A DNA stretch of 64,000 nucleotides from Trematomus loennbergii (lineage: Eukaryota > Chordata > Actinopteri > Perciformes > Nototheniidae): assembly GCA_012861695.1 (NCBI GenBank), contig JAAOOA010000056.1, positions 10,739,207-10,803,206 of the forward strand. Reading direction: 5' to 3'. The translations under genes and the position numbers were made by a program. How positions within the stretch are numbered: position 1 is the stretch's first letter; every line of letters starts with the position of its first letter. The notes beneath the pieces were generated by a model. That model ran no database searches. It saw only the letters and a list, made by a program, of their open reading frames with translations, and was not told the origin of the DNA. Positions 45,701 through 55,260 of this stretch are shown in pieces.

Positions 45701-47825
45701 GTTTCAACAAGAAAATAATCTTATAAATACATTCAAAACCTCTTTCCCTGAAGATTACCAATAAGCCTTACATGTTCAACCCCTGTTAAACATAGAGAGA
45801 GTATTCCCATGATAGAGGTGAATAAATATAGCAATAATCTGGTTCACTCTCCCTTCTAAGCTTCCAAAAGTATGTCTAATATGTAGCACACTGAGCTCAA
45901 GAGCCAGCCACTGAGCCAACTGAATTAAACAACGGGGCGTTTAAAGACTGAAAATCAACCACAAACTGTGACTCATTTTTTTGAGTTCTCCACTAACATA
46001 ATCTAAGCCAAATGAACTGAAGTGGGGAGATGCTTTTCAAAGGCAAATCAAGTCATTTTGTTTGAAGCATTTGAAGCGCTTCATGCACATATCTTAGCTA
46101 GGTTAAGTGAAGCTAGTTGGAGAATTGGTTGCTTAAGGCTGCATATCAAGTCACAACTGTGACACATTTACTTAGTACTTGGCCAACCTAAATTACAAGA
46201 ACATCAGAAAAAATGTCTTTGTGGATGAAGTGAAATAAATGAGCTTTACTTAGATTAAAACACTTTCACTGCATTAGTAACACATGCCTCTTGGAAGCAT
46301 GTGTCTTCCATTTAATGACTCCTTATTGAAAGAATAATATACTGTATTTCCTGTGTGGGTATGTACATAATGTTTGTTTGCAGATGCAAGAGTGTTACAA
46401 ATATTTAACTTGTCTTTTACCTTAAGCTACCCTTACTTCACACTCCAATAGATTTAATAAGGCAACTCAAATGTTACACCCTGTGTCACCCTAGACTCTA
46501 ATCTCATACTTTATATTCCTCCTGGCATTACATCTACACTGGAAAGACAAACTGTGCACAAGAAGCCAAACCATCAATATACATTATTACAACCTCAATG
46601 TCAGCATGCTGTAACTTATTTGTGATGTACAGAGATATAAGTTAACAGGATATGCTTACTAGTACATATACTTGCAGTAATATAGGATGTAGCTCAAGCG
46701 AGCAGAATTCTACTGCACAATGGAAATGTGGAAGCTAGAACTCATCCCAGAGTTGTGCAAAGCTCATTTCAAATAGCAATACAAGCATAGAAAATATATT
46801 TATGCTATTACATGAAGCAGCCTGATGTGGAAAATGTTCTTTATAGTAAATGTGAAATGTGTAAGTACCCTATTTTTCGAATGTACCAGTGTTTTTCCTC
46901 ACTTATTTGGTACGGAGGACAAGCCCACTAAAATAGCATTTAGAGCCTGGGACAGTGACTCTCTCCAGTGAGAGCAATACAAATGAAATTCTCTGAGATA
47001 ACAAAGGCTGTTAACATCTTGCCCTTTTCACTGCGAGGAAACCACTGGAGTGTAGCATGAAGTTTATACGATATACGGCTTCTCTAATCTTGAAACAATA
47101 TAACTATATACACATTTACCAACAGAATTTTTCGTAAACAGTGAAATATGGTTTGCTTAGTGAGGCAAACTACGTGGGACAATTGGGTATACAGTAAAGA
47201 AACAGTTTTGAAAGCATGTGCTTGTTTAAAAAGTGTATCGACTTGAATTGTGATTTTCAGTATCTTTTATTTTGACCAATAGGCCAAATATGTTAGTGTC
47301 TGTATAGGGGGGTGTGTGGTGTGTGTGTGTGTGTGTGTGGTGTGTGTGTGTGATAGTACCATGGGCACGTAGCAGAGCCTCTGCAGTGAAGAGAGGGGCC
47401 TGCAGCATGTCGGCTGTCTCCACTATCAGCATGTCCTTCAGCCTCCTCATGTCCTGAGGCCGCAGACCCTCGTACAGCTAGAGAGGGAAAGGGACAGAGA
47501 CCAGAGAGGAGGGAAGGAGGGGAATACAAAGGAGGAAGAGAGGAAAGGATGCAATTAAGGATGGTAAGGATGCAGGTTAGCAGAGAAAAGTAATGACAGA
47601 GCAGAGGGAGCAACAGAGGGTGTGATTAAGGAGAAAGGGGGGTGTAATGAGGGTGGGAGTAGATAGTTGTATTTGTTGAAAAGGGAGGGAGAGAATGCAA
47701 TAAATAAAAGCAAATCAAATATAGACAATTGCTGATGCATGACTGAGCCAGGTCCAATGAGCTAACAGAGTGAGAGTGATAGGAGTCACATGCCTAATGG
47801 CAGACTGTGTGGTGAGTGTGAGTGT

Positions 47826-47876
<51 letters not shown>

Positions 47877-50800
47877 TGTGTGTGTGTGTGTGTGATCAAA
47901 GCAAGTGTAGAATGTAACACTGGACTACAGCCAAACTGTGATACACTTTCGTCGTCCTATAATTTAGTTAATCGACAGAGAAATTGTGAACTGAAAATAT
48001 TTGGGTTTGGACTGAAAAACAAGACATTAAAAAGTGTGACCCCGAAATACAAGTATGAACGTGTAAGAATTAGCATAACATTTCCAATTTAAAAAGACAT
48101 TAACCTTGGAACACTGAGATAAACATGTTTTGCTCTTTTCTGATAATTAATAGACCATTTTGATTAATCTATGAAATATTAGGTAGATTGATAAATAATG
48201 AACATAATCTATGTTGCAGCTCTTTCTATGACTGAATAAAATGTACGGTGCCTCTTGGTGTGTTCATCTGTACCTCTCTTCGGTCAAGGGCTGCGTACTC
48301 TGCCTCTATACCCTCGGCCTCGGGGGCCAGAGAGAAGACCATCTGCGACTCCAGGCAGAGGGCCAGCTCCTTGTGGTGCTGCTTCTCTGCACAGTCACAT
48401 GGAGTCTCGTGCTCTTCGTTCTCTGCAAACAGATCTGCTTCCCTCTGCACCAGGAACTGAGCAAGTGGAAACAAGAGGAATATTTGGCTTTGAAAATGGG
48501 GCACACACTATATGCAGGGGCTAAAAGTTTGAAACACCATAAGGACAAAAAGGAGTACCAGTTATTCTGTGTTGGTGGTGAAGAAAAGGCTACACAATTA
48601 TGGGAGAAATGCTAATCCCAATTATTCTGATCTATCCTCTGATTTTTGCTCATTACTAACACATTTTCAGTTCCAGGGCCCATCTGTGGATTGCACTCTA
48701 AATAAGTACGTTTTTCCCCAAATAGCAAAGGCTGAGTCACTTTTGGAAATTGAATGAAGTTAAATATTCTAAATATTTGTTCAATTCCTTCTGAATTCTT
48801 TTGCTTAATTTAAAATATATGGGTTTCTCTCTTTGTATTAAACTAGTACACCCTGCCATTTTTTATTCTGCGTTTCTTTTTTCACATGCTGCAAATTTTG
48901 TTTTATATGCCAAACAAAGTTGTTTTCATTTCATTTAATCGTTTATTTGGCAGGCACAATGCACAGTGATGAACACTTAAAACATTAAAAATGTGTCAAG
49001 CGTAACAGTGCCAGATTTAGCTTTGAGCTAAACAAGTTTTGACGAAACTCAGGTCTTTCAGAGGTAGATATTCAGCTGAACACACTGATGGCCTAATTCA
49101 TGTGACTTTTTTACGAGATGCATCTTGCCCCAGGGATTAATAAAGATGTTCAGTGTTGCATGACATCTTCTCAAACTCACAAAGCAGCCGTTGATCAAAC
49201 GTTACGCAATGGACCTGAACGAAATGACACACATCAGCAAATATTCAGAGAACAAAAGGGCAGACAATGAATAATGTGTGTTAAATCATGGTTACTCTGT
49301 CCCCTTTTGACTTCTTTCCACTCAATTGGTTTACTGTCTATATGGCTCTTTAGTTTCTATCTATGGAGTCTTCAACCTATACATTAAATGTCATACTTGA
49401 GAATATTTAACATTAGCCCAAACTGACAAATGTCCACAGGACTTTGAGACCTCACCTCCACACAAATCTTTATGCCTGAGGCAGCAGCGTAGTGCAGGCA
49501 GGTGTACTTCTTGTTGTCCGTGGCATTGACGTCAGCCCTCTCGTATTCTCCATGGTCCAGCTTTGCTCCGGTCCATGACAAGATGATTTGTAGAGCTTCA
49601 GCCCGACGATGTCTGTCTTCGTATGGCCGTGAGATCCGGGACTGCAGCGCCCCTCTGAGGTCAGGATCTGAGGCCCCATGCAAAGAAGGTGCAGAGAGGT
49701 CTCATTGTGCACGTTACGCTTGTTAGGATTCCCATCTTTGCCCACAAGAAAAGACCTTCAAAGAAAAAGACAGACAGGAATAAAAGTTGATTAAAAGTTT
49801 TGCTATTGGCCCAGAAATGGCTTTGCCTGCTAATATCTGGGGCAAGCCAACTCATAATGGTTCTCATTTTATTATTATTAATAGGCGCTTTCACACAAAG
49901 TACTTTTCCCAGAAATAGTTCCCGGAACTTTTCCCCGGAACTTTCATTTCCTGGAACTATCTAGTAAATCGCGTTCACACCTGAATAAGTCACTGAGGGA
50001 GGATTAGGCAAATGAAGCCGCTGACGTCACGTCTTCTTCTTCTTCTGCTTTGGGTTTACTGGCAGGCCGCAAACAACTTCACAGCGTATACTGCCCCCCG
50101 AAGTCCCGGAGTTGGGGACTGGCTTCAGTAGAAGCTGCTGGGACTCCCAGCAGCTTCTACTGAAGCCTTCCGAGTAAATCGCCAGAAGCGCCGACACCTC
50201 TCATCTCCACCGCTCCCATGATTTCTTTTGTGTTGCCATAAGATAGTCTCTCTCCGGCTAATGCTAATAATGCTAATGCGAGCAAATAAAATGGCGGCTT
50301 CACAAAAACTTTTCAGAGTTTTACGGGGCGTGGTTTGCAATTCGCCCAGCCAATCAGAAATTGGAACCTTTTTCTCCCCAGGAAAGTCCCTGCTCTCTAG
50401 CAGGGACTAAAAAGGGGTGAAAAGGTTCGCAAAAAAAAGTTCTAGTTCCAGATCTTTTTGGTGTGAACGCAAAATCCCAGGAACTATCGGAACTATTCCT
50501 GGAAAAGTACTACGGTGTGAAATCGCCTATTGTGCTTCCAGTAACCTAATATGTTTTACGATTATAACCCTATATTGCTATATGTTTGGAAGCCTACCTG
50601 TGGCCCTGTACGTTTTTGCATAGTAAAGAGGAAAACATTTGCATTAGAGTCTCAGCATTTCTGTGCTTGACATGGAAACTGGAATAATCAGAATATCCCT
50701 TTATCCATCCATCAAGTCGTATAGTTTGGCTCCACTTCAGTGTGCATTTACCTGCTGACAGTATGAAACCCTTGTCATTTATTTACAGTCAGGTAGGAAT

Positions 50801-51458
50801 GCAAAATTCAGCAAGCATCCCATTAGTGGGGAAACAAAACAAAAAAAACTCATGCAGGTTGTTAGCTTGTTGGATGGGAGGCTTGTTGAGCCCCATCCTA
50901 TTTCATCCCAGCGTGTTGCATTCCTGAGAGCTGCTAACAGATGGCTATGGGGTGAGACAGATGGGACGGAGACGTATGGAGACAAAACATGAAAAATGTT
51001 CTCTTACGATGCAGCAAAACCGTAATAGATCAGATCAGCTGATCAGCAGCAAAGTGCTAAAAAATAAGTGATGTACTCAAAAGGACACTTTATATCTGTA
51101 ATACTCTAAATTATGTCAAAGAATATAGAGCACAATAAATTAGCCCCTCATCCATCAACGCTTGGATTTCCATTTCTCACAGCCAGTCAAATATATGACA
51201 ATCTAAATGTGTACAATATGTCACTTTGCCCATGTATTTGTTTGATAATTGTATCTAGACCACATCCTTACCTGAGTAGGCGTGTCATGGCGTGCCGGGC
51301 AGCATAGTGCAGTGGAGTGTTGTGCTGGTAGGACTCTCCGTATGTGGAGTTTGGATCCAGAGCCTCCTTGAACTGCGGGTTGCTCTCATACAGATGGCAG
51401 GCCAGCATCTCATCCCATTGATGAGAGCCTTACGGAACTTTGTCGCTATGTTTCCCAT
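25106..51458 (-). CDS. ankib1: ankib1: ankyrin repeat and IBR (RBR) E3 ubiquitin ligase, 19 coding exons
   Basis: Nineteen coding exons on the minus strand follow the whole ANKIB1 protein in order: N-terminal ankyrin repeats, RING1-IBR-RING2, Ariadne-type region, ubiquitin-interacting motif and C-terminal tail. The start is ATG at 51,456-51,458 ([15 protein letters not shown]), the family's conserved N-terminus; the stop is at 25,106. Lengths and phases sum to about 1,097 aa once four single-base gaps are allowed for. RBR ligases accept ubiquitin from an E2 on RING1 and pass it through a RING2 cysteine to substrate. As read, the frame breaks in exons at 51,272, 49,456 and 31,511, with a phase mismatch after the exon at 33,278. 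Strong conservation and intact splice sites elsewhere suggest sequence errors more than a pseudogene. Whether this is the a or b teleost copy is undetermined. Confidence 0.93.
26522..26556 (-). CDS. ankib1: ankib1 35-bp exon with alternative in-frame donors
   Basis: The acceptor CTTTCTCCACAG precedes ACTCACAG. A GT occurs immediately after these 8 nt (GTTAGT), and a stronger donor (GTGAGT) follows 27 nt later. Both choices keep frame between the exon ending ATCTTAG and the terminal exon starting GGTCTCGG: eight or 35 bases, adding 9 residues in the longer form. The conserved dipeptide DSQ before GLGSLDDDD fits human ANKIB1's DSLQ-ALSSLDEDDP. The longer exon is more likely because of its donor strength and because 8-nt exons are hard to define. 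Confidence 0.55.
26557..27356 (-). other. ankib1 penultimate-region introns
   Basis: The intron between the 27,357 and 26,522 exons. It includes a G run near 27,102-27,110. The ~555-bp intron between 25,967 and 26,521 is similarly plain. I see no repeat family or hidden exon in either. Confidence 0.5.
27469..30690 (-). other. ankib1 intron (3.2 kb) with a transposon-end fragment
   Basis: Bounded by a GTAACA donor near 30,690 and the CTAAG acceptor at 27,469. It contains a CG-rich block at 28,882-28,945, listed separately, related to one at 34,286. The remainder is AT-rich and lacks recognisable exons; the small ORFs here have no family. Confidence 0.5.
28882..28945. repeat. Solo end of a CG-rich DNA transposon (copy 1)
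   Basis: Starts CCCCTCGATTCCACCGGGTC, then CCGTCTGCG, CGCGTTACTGCCGCGTTACG. A second block at 34,286-34,335 has nearly the same first ~50 bp and then diverges completely. Such CG-dense, CCACCGG...GCGTTACGG ends recall the termini of the MITEs at 32,006 and 38,801. Only this end is visible; no matching inverted end was found in the intron. Confidence 0.5.
30743..31510 (-). other. ankib1 short introns around the 30,897-31,075 exon
   Basis: A 154-bp intron (30,743-30,896) and a 435-bp intron (31,076-31,510). They hold GT-AG borders and no recognisable repeat. Confidence 0.55.
31655..33277 (-). other. ankib1 intron hosting MITE 1
   Basis: A 1.6-kb intron, of which 984 bp is the transposon at 32,006-32,989. 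The flanking pieces (31,655-32,005 and 32,990-33,277) are plain intronic DNA. Confidence 0.6.
32006..32989. mobile_element. MITE 1, 984 bp, TIRs GGCC..GGCTCCACGGGAACG, 3-bp TSD
   Basis: The left end is GGCCTAGGCTCCACGGGAAC; the reverse complement of the right end is GGCCCCGGCTCCACGGGAAC. Both are flanked by TGA (32,003-32,005 and 32,990-32,992), a 3-bp target-site duplication. Target duplications of 3 bp are typical of PIF/Harbinger elements, so that superfamily is my inference. No transposase ORF is present: it is non-autonomous. Near the right end a 21-bp unit (TGCTGCTTTTGTGGAGGAAGT) occurs twice in tandem at about 32,770-32,811, next to a ~115-bp block (32,747-32,860) shared in reverse orientation with the element at 38,801-39,757. 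Confidence 0.75.
34286..34335. repeat. Solo end of a CG-rich DNA transposon (copy 2)
   Basis: CCCCTAGATTCCACCGGTCC, then GTCTGCGGCGCGTTACGGGC. It matches the block at 28,882-28,945 over about 50 bp with few differences, then diverges into AT-rich DNA. Same orientation as copy 1. Confidence 0.5.
34838..34866. repeat. (TG)n microsatellite abutting an ankib1 5' splice site
   Basis: TGTGTGTG... on the plus strand reads as a CA repeat on the transcribed strand, starting within the donor itself (GTACACACAC). See findings for the splicing implication. Confidence 0.85.
34867..47477 (-). CDS. ankib1: ankib1 coding exons 4-10: linker and RING1-IBR-RING2
   Basis: Exons 47,360-47,477; 44,335-44,543; 41,137-41,225; 40,864-41,008; 40,291-40,457; 38,015-38,103; 37,072-37,202; 34,867-35,001. 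The first two encode [19 protein letters not shown] and [12 protein letters not shown], a linker. RING1 begins CGICLSS with [12 protein letters not shown] at 41,137-41,225. The next exon reads [14 protein letters not shown]; joining with donor GTAGGT after GG keeps frame. IBR cysteines are in the 40,291 and 38,015 exons ([30 protein letters not shown]). RING2 is at 37,072-37,202 and 34,867-35,001 ([19 protein letters not shown], then [13 protein letters not shown]). By analogy with ariadne-type RBRs, the catalytic cysteine is the one in EGCNH. All exons here are intact and phase-consistent. (The heading counts from 4; this group has eight exons, 4 to 11.). Confidence 0.92.
35002..37071 (-). 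other. ankib1 intron, 2.1 kb, plain
   Basis: Between the two RING2 exons. AT-rich, with an A/G-rich stretch near 35,670-35,715 and no repeat family or extra exon that I recognise. Confidence 0.55.
37203..38014 (-). other. ankib1 intron, 812 bp, plain
   Basis: GTGAGT donor and a CTCCTCCTGTTGAAG acceptor. Nothing else recognised. Confidence 0.55.
38485..38620 (+). repeat. Non-LTR retrotransposon tail-like fragment
   Basis: A T-rich run (TTATTTTAACATG, TTTTATTTTGTC, TTTACTGCACTG) is followed by GCTGTAGCAATTTAAATTCC and CCTGCTGAGGGACAAGGATTTC. This resembles the AATTTCCCC-xxx-GGGAC-AATAAAG phrase at the 3' ends of many fish LINEs and SINEs. It is diverged, so the call is tentative. Confidence 0.4.
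38801..39757. mobile_element. MITE 2, 957 bp, TIRs GGCSYC..ACACG, TTA target duplication
   Basis: The left end is GGCCTCCTTCACACGGGACC; the reverse complement of the right end is GGCGCCGTTTACACGAGGAG. TTA flanks both sides (38,798-38,800 and 39,758-39,760), a 3-bp target duplication consistent with PIF/Harbinger-type insertion (inference). No transposase is encoded. The block 38,907-39,021 is the reverse complement of a block in MITE 1 (CCGCTGGAAA..., ACATATGCCGG, GTGGCGCTGTAACTTCC), so the two are related elements inserted in opposite orientation. Confidence 0.75.
41226..44334 (-). other. ankib1 intron, 3.1 kb, with a hAT-like terminus
   Basis: Contains a short (CA)n/(TA)n tract at about 42,275-42,302, a hAT-type transposon end at 42,400-42,464, and a T-rich stretch at 44,090-44,220 that recalls a LINE tail. 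No exon recognised. Confidence 0.5.
42400..42464 (-). mobile_element. hAT (Charlie-like) terminal fragment
   Basis: Read on the minus strand from 42,464 it begins CAGTGATTCTCAAAGCGTGG, then TGCAGGGACCCCCTGGGGTC and CGTGGCACTC. This closely follows the hAT/Charlie terminus CAGTGGTTCTCAAA common in vertebrate genomes. The opposite terminus is not visible within the intron, so it is a fragment. Confidence 0.65.
44544..47359 (-). other. ankib1 intron, 2.8 kb, plain
   Basis: AT-rich intronic DNA. The donor side (near 47,310-47,359) begins with a CA repeat on the transcribed strand. No other repeat or exon recognised. Confidence 0.5.
47309..47352. repeat. Interrupted (TG)n microsatellite beside an ankib1 donor
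   Basis: GGTGTGTGGTGTGTGTG... interrupted by extra G bases. On the transcribed minus strand it is a CA repeat starting about 8 nt after the GT of the exon at 47,360-47,477. Confidence 0.85.
47478..48273 (-). other. ankib1 intron with a long microsatellite
   Basis: The 796-bp intron is purine-rich at 47,480-47,650 (on the plus strand) and contains the (TG)n array at 47,822-47,893. Confidence 0.55.
47822..47893. repeat. (TG)n microsatellite, ~72 bp
   Basis: A near-uninterrupted TG dinucleotide run with one extra G near 47,870. Open frames across it (CVCVCV... or THTHTH...) are artefacts. Confidence 0.95.
48274..51458 (-). CDS. ankib1: ankib1 coding exons 1-3: ankyrin-repeat region
   Basis: Coding parts of exons at 51,272-51,458 (exon extends to ~51,520 as 5' UTR), 49,456-49,755 and 48,274-48,456. 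Landmarks are [12 protein letters not shown] (ankyrin repeat), [20 protein letters not shown] (second repeat), [15 protein letters not shown] (third) and [19 protein letters not shown] (fourth). Two single-base losses occur. The CCC at 51,414-51,416 (GGG on the coding strand) needs a fourth base to read NGDEML. The CCCC at 49,650-49,653 needs a fifth to join TSEG to ALQSRISRP. The 300-bp second exon should be 301 bp to keep phase with its neighbours, and the first is one short likewise. The third exon (183 bp) is intact. Confidence 0.92.
48457..49455 (-). other. ankib1 intron with fish dispersed-repeat fragments
   Basis: 48,915-49,150 holds TTTCATTTCATTTAATCG, GGCAGGCACAATGCACAG and AACAGTGCCAGATTTAGC, a common teleost dispersed repeat, and then CTTGCCCCAGGGATTAATAA, a retrotransposon-tail phrase. 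The rest is plain. Confidence 0.5.
48915..49150. repeat. Diverged fish dispersed repeat
   Basis: Recognised by phrases such as TTTATTTGGCAGGCACAATG and GCCAGATTTAGCTTTGAGC, plus a CCCCAGGGATTAATAAAG tail. Similar phrases recur in many teleost genomes. Class (SINE or LINE tail) is uncertain. Confidence 0.45.
49883..50531. mobile_element. MITE 3, ~650 bp, TIRs TAGGCGxTTTCACAC
   Basis: The left end is TAGGCGCTTTCACACAAAGT followed by ACTTTTCCCAGAAATAG. The reverse complement of the right end is TAGGCGATTTCACACCGTAG followed by ACTTTTCCAGGAATAG. The complementary arms are ~40 bp. An internal CGTTCACACC / GGTGTGAACG pair repeats the theme. The flank gives at best a 2-bp TA duplication, so the superfamily is unclear; the TIR style (GGCGxTTTCACAC) resembles MITE 2. 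No transposase. Its interior carries the 47-bp palindrome at 50,121-50,167. Confidence 0.7.
50121..50167. repeat. 23-bp perfect inverted repeat with a 1-nt spacer
   Basis: The left arm (50,121-50,143) begins GGCTTCAGTAGAAGCTGC; the centre is a single C at 50,144; the right arm (50,145-50,167) is the exact reverse complement, ending TTCTACTGAAGCC. It lies inside MITE 3. A perfect palindrome of this length with almost no loop is unusual. Confidence 0.9.
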
Positions 51459-51520
51459 CTCTTCCTCTACCGTGGTTTCAAGGTGGGACTGACGCAGCAG
51501 CCTCTTCAGTCGTCTTCAAC

Positions 51521-53742
<2,222 letters not shown>

Positions 53743-53900
53743 ACAGACGGTACATCTCGCCGTGGTAGACCTTAACTTGTGGATTAGCTGTCACTCGCTA
53801 GCACAATGAACAGAGGCTTTTCTTGTTAGTGAGGTAATCCATAAAAAATGTGTGCACGAAGCAATGATGTTGTTCCTGTCAACTCTTCGTTGACTCTCTG
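53743..53900 (-). other. ankib1: ankib1 5' UTR exon and probable promoter
   Basis: A good donor (CCGTCTGT, then GTAAGTC) at 53,743 lies upstream of the first coding exon, whose acceptor (GACGTGAACAG) is at 51,521. The exon's upstream limit is inferred, not visible: the transcription start is probably within ~150 bp, around 53,900. No TATA box is obvious, as expected of a broadly expressed gene. Confidence 0.45.
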
Positions 53901-54756
53901 CTGGCTGCTACGGGTTGCCAGGTTTCAGCACAAGCCCAAAAACAGGCGGGGATGGAAATGGCTCGTTTTCCGGACAGATTGAACTATGAACGATAAGCAC
54001 ACTGAGGCTATTAATTGAGTTTTACACCCTCAATTTACACTGTCGAAGTACTCTGGACAGACTATGAGAAGCAGTATTCCAAAAAGTGCATTTTTGTGTT
54101 AGTTCGTTCTTTCGGAAGCCCATTGTGTCCTTTCCTGTTTATCACAAAGGCTCAGAATCAGAAGCCAGAAGCTTTCAGATTGAGTCAAATATAGCCTGCA
54201 GGTTGCAATATACAGAAAAGACATGAGATATTAAAAAGAAAAGAAAAAAAGTGGAACAAATTTAAATCCTCCATTGTTCGACTGTAGAGTATAGTTTTAG
54301 TATAGATTGAAATTGAGAAATAACCGAATTTTAATGTTGAATTCACTAAGGGACCTGTCAAATCAACAGGCTGTATTGATTGATTTTGTAGCTGTGATTA
54401 CAATAAAATGCCACTAGAGTGCGACAGAGTCCACGGAAACAAATCATGCTTTTCAAATGGGCATGAAGTTGTGCTTCGTATCACTTCAACCACCAGGACC
54501 TAATTGAACTTGAATTGAATTGGGGCTATGCATTTGTTAAAACATTTAACAAAAAATAAATACAAGCCTCATTGGTTAAATTAATTTAATTGGATTTACA
54601 CACAATCACACTCCTTTGCATGTGCCGCTTCTTTATGTGCAATAAACCAATTTAAATGTAGATTTTGTTTATTCATGTTTTAAACAAATGTGTATAATAC
54701 CCCATAATACATAAAGGATATTGTATTCAAACAGACACAATGAACCATTCAGATAC
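53901..54756. other. Intergenic gap between eomes 3' end and ankib1 5' end
   Basis: About 0.85 kb of AT-rich DNA between two genes that point the same way (eomes 3' end towards ankib1 5' end). It must hold part of the ankib1 promoter. No repeat family recognised. Confidence 0.5.
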
Positions 54757-55260
54757 TCAGTAGAACACATATGCCTTTTATTATCAAATATCCGAACATT
54801 GTAATGAAGGTACAGCATATTATGTGTGCACGAATGTCATATTCACAGGCCTCCAATAAATAATTTGTAAACACATATCATCAGTGTAAAGGCAGATACA
54901 GTAATGAATGCACACTGAAAAACCTAAAAAATGCTTTGGCACTTTCAAAACTTAAAATACAGAGTTACATAAATGAGGTGGCGATAAAATATATTGTTCA
55001 GGTAAACAGAAGGACAGAATAGATAGAACACGCTAACACGGGACGCTTATTGTGCCTCCCATGCCCTTTAACCTTTTACTATATGAACTTTTTCTGTCTT
55101 ACCACAAAAGGAAAAAAATATATATTATCACAACATGTATCACTACCGAGACAAACTCTGACTGTCCACATATGAAAAGCAAAATATTATCTATTCTCAT
55201 TTAAGGTGGCAGATGAAGAACAGCCAAAATGAGAGAAAAAACATTTCAGAGAGAAACCAT
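54757..55260 (-). other. eomes: eomes 3' UTR with AATAAA
   Basis: After the stop at 55,261-55,263, an AATAAA on the minus strand is present as TTTATT at 54,777-54,782, giving a compact ~0.5-kb UTR. It is AT-rich and lacks recognised repeats. Confidence 0.55.

Larger units (their letters stand above)
49756..51271 (-). other. ankib1 intron hosting MITE 3
   Basis: A 1.5-kb intron. The transposon at 49,883-50,531 lies about 130 bp from the acceptor of the 49,456-49,755 exon. The remaining 50,535-51,271 is plain intronic DNA. Confidence 0.55.
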
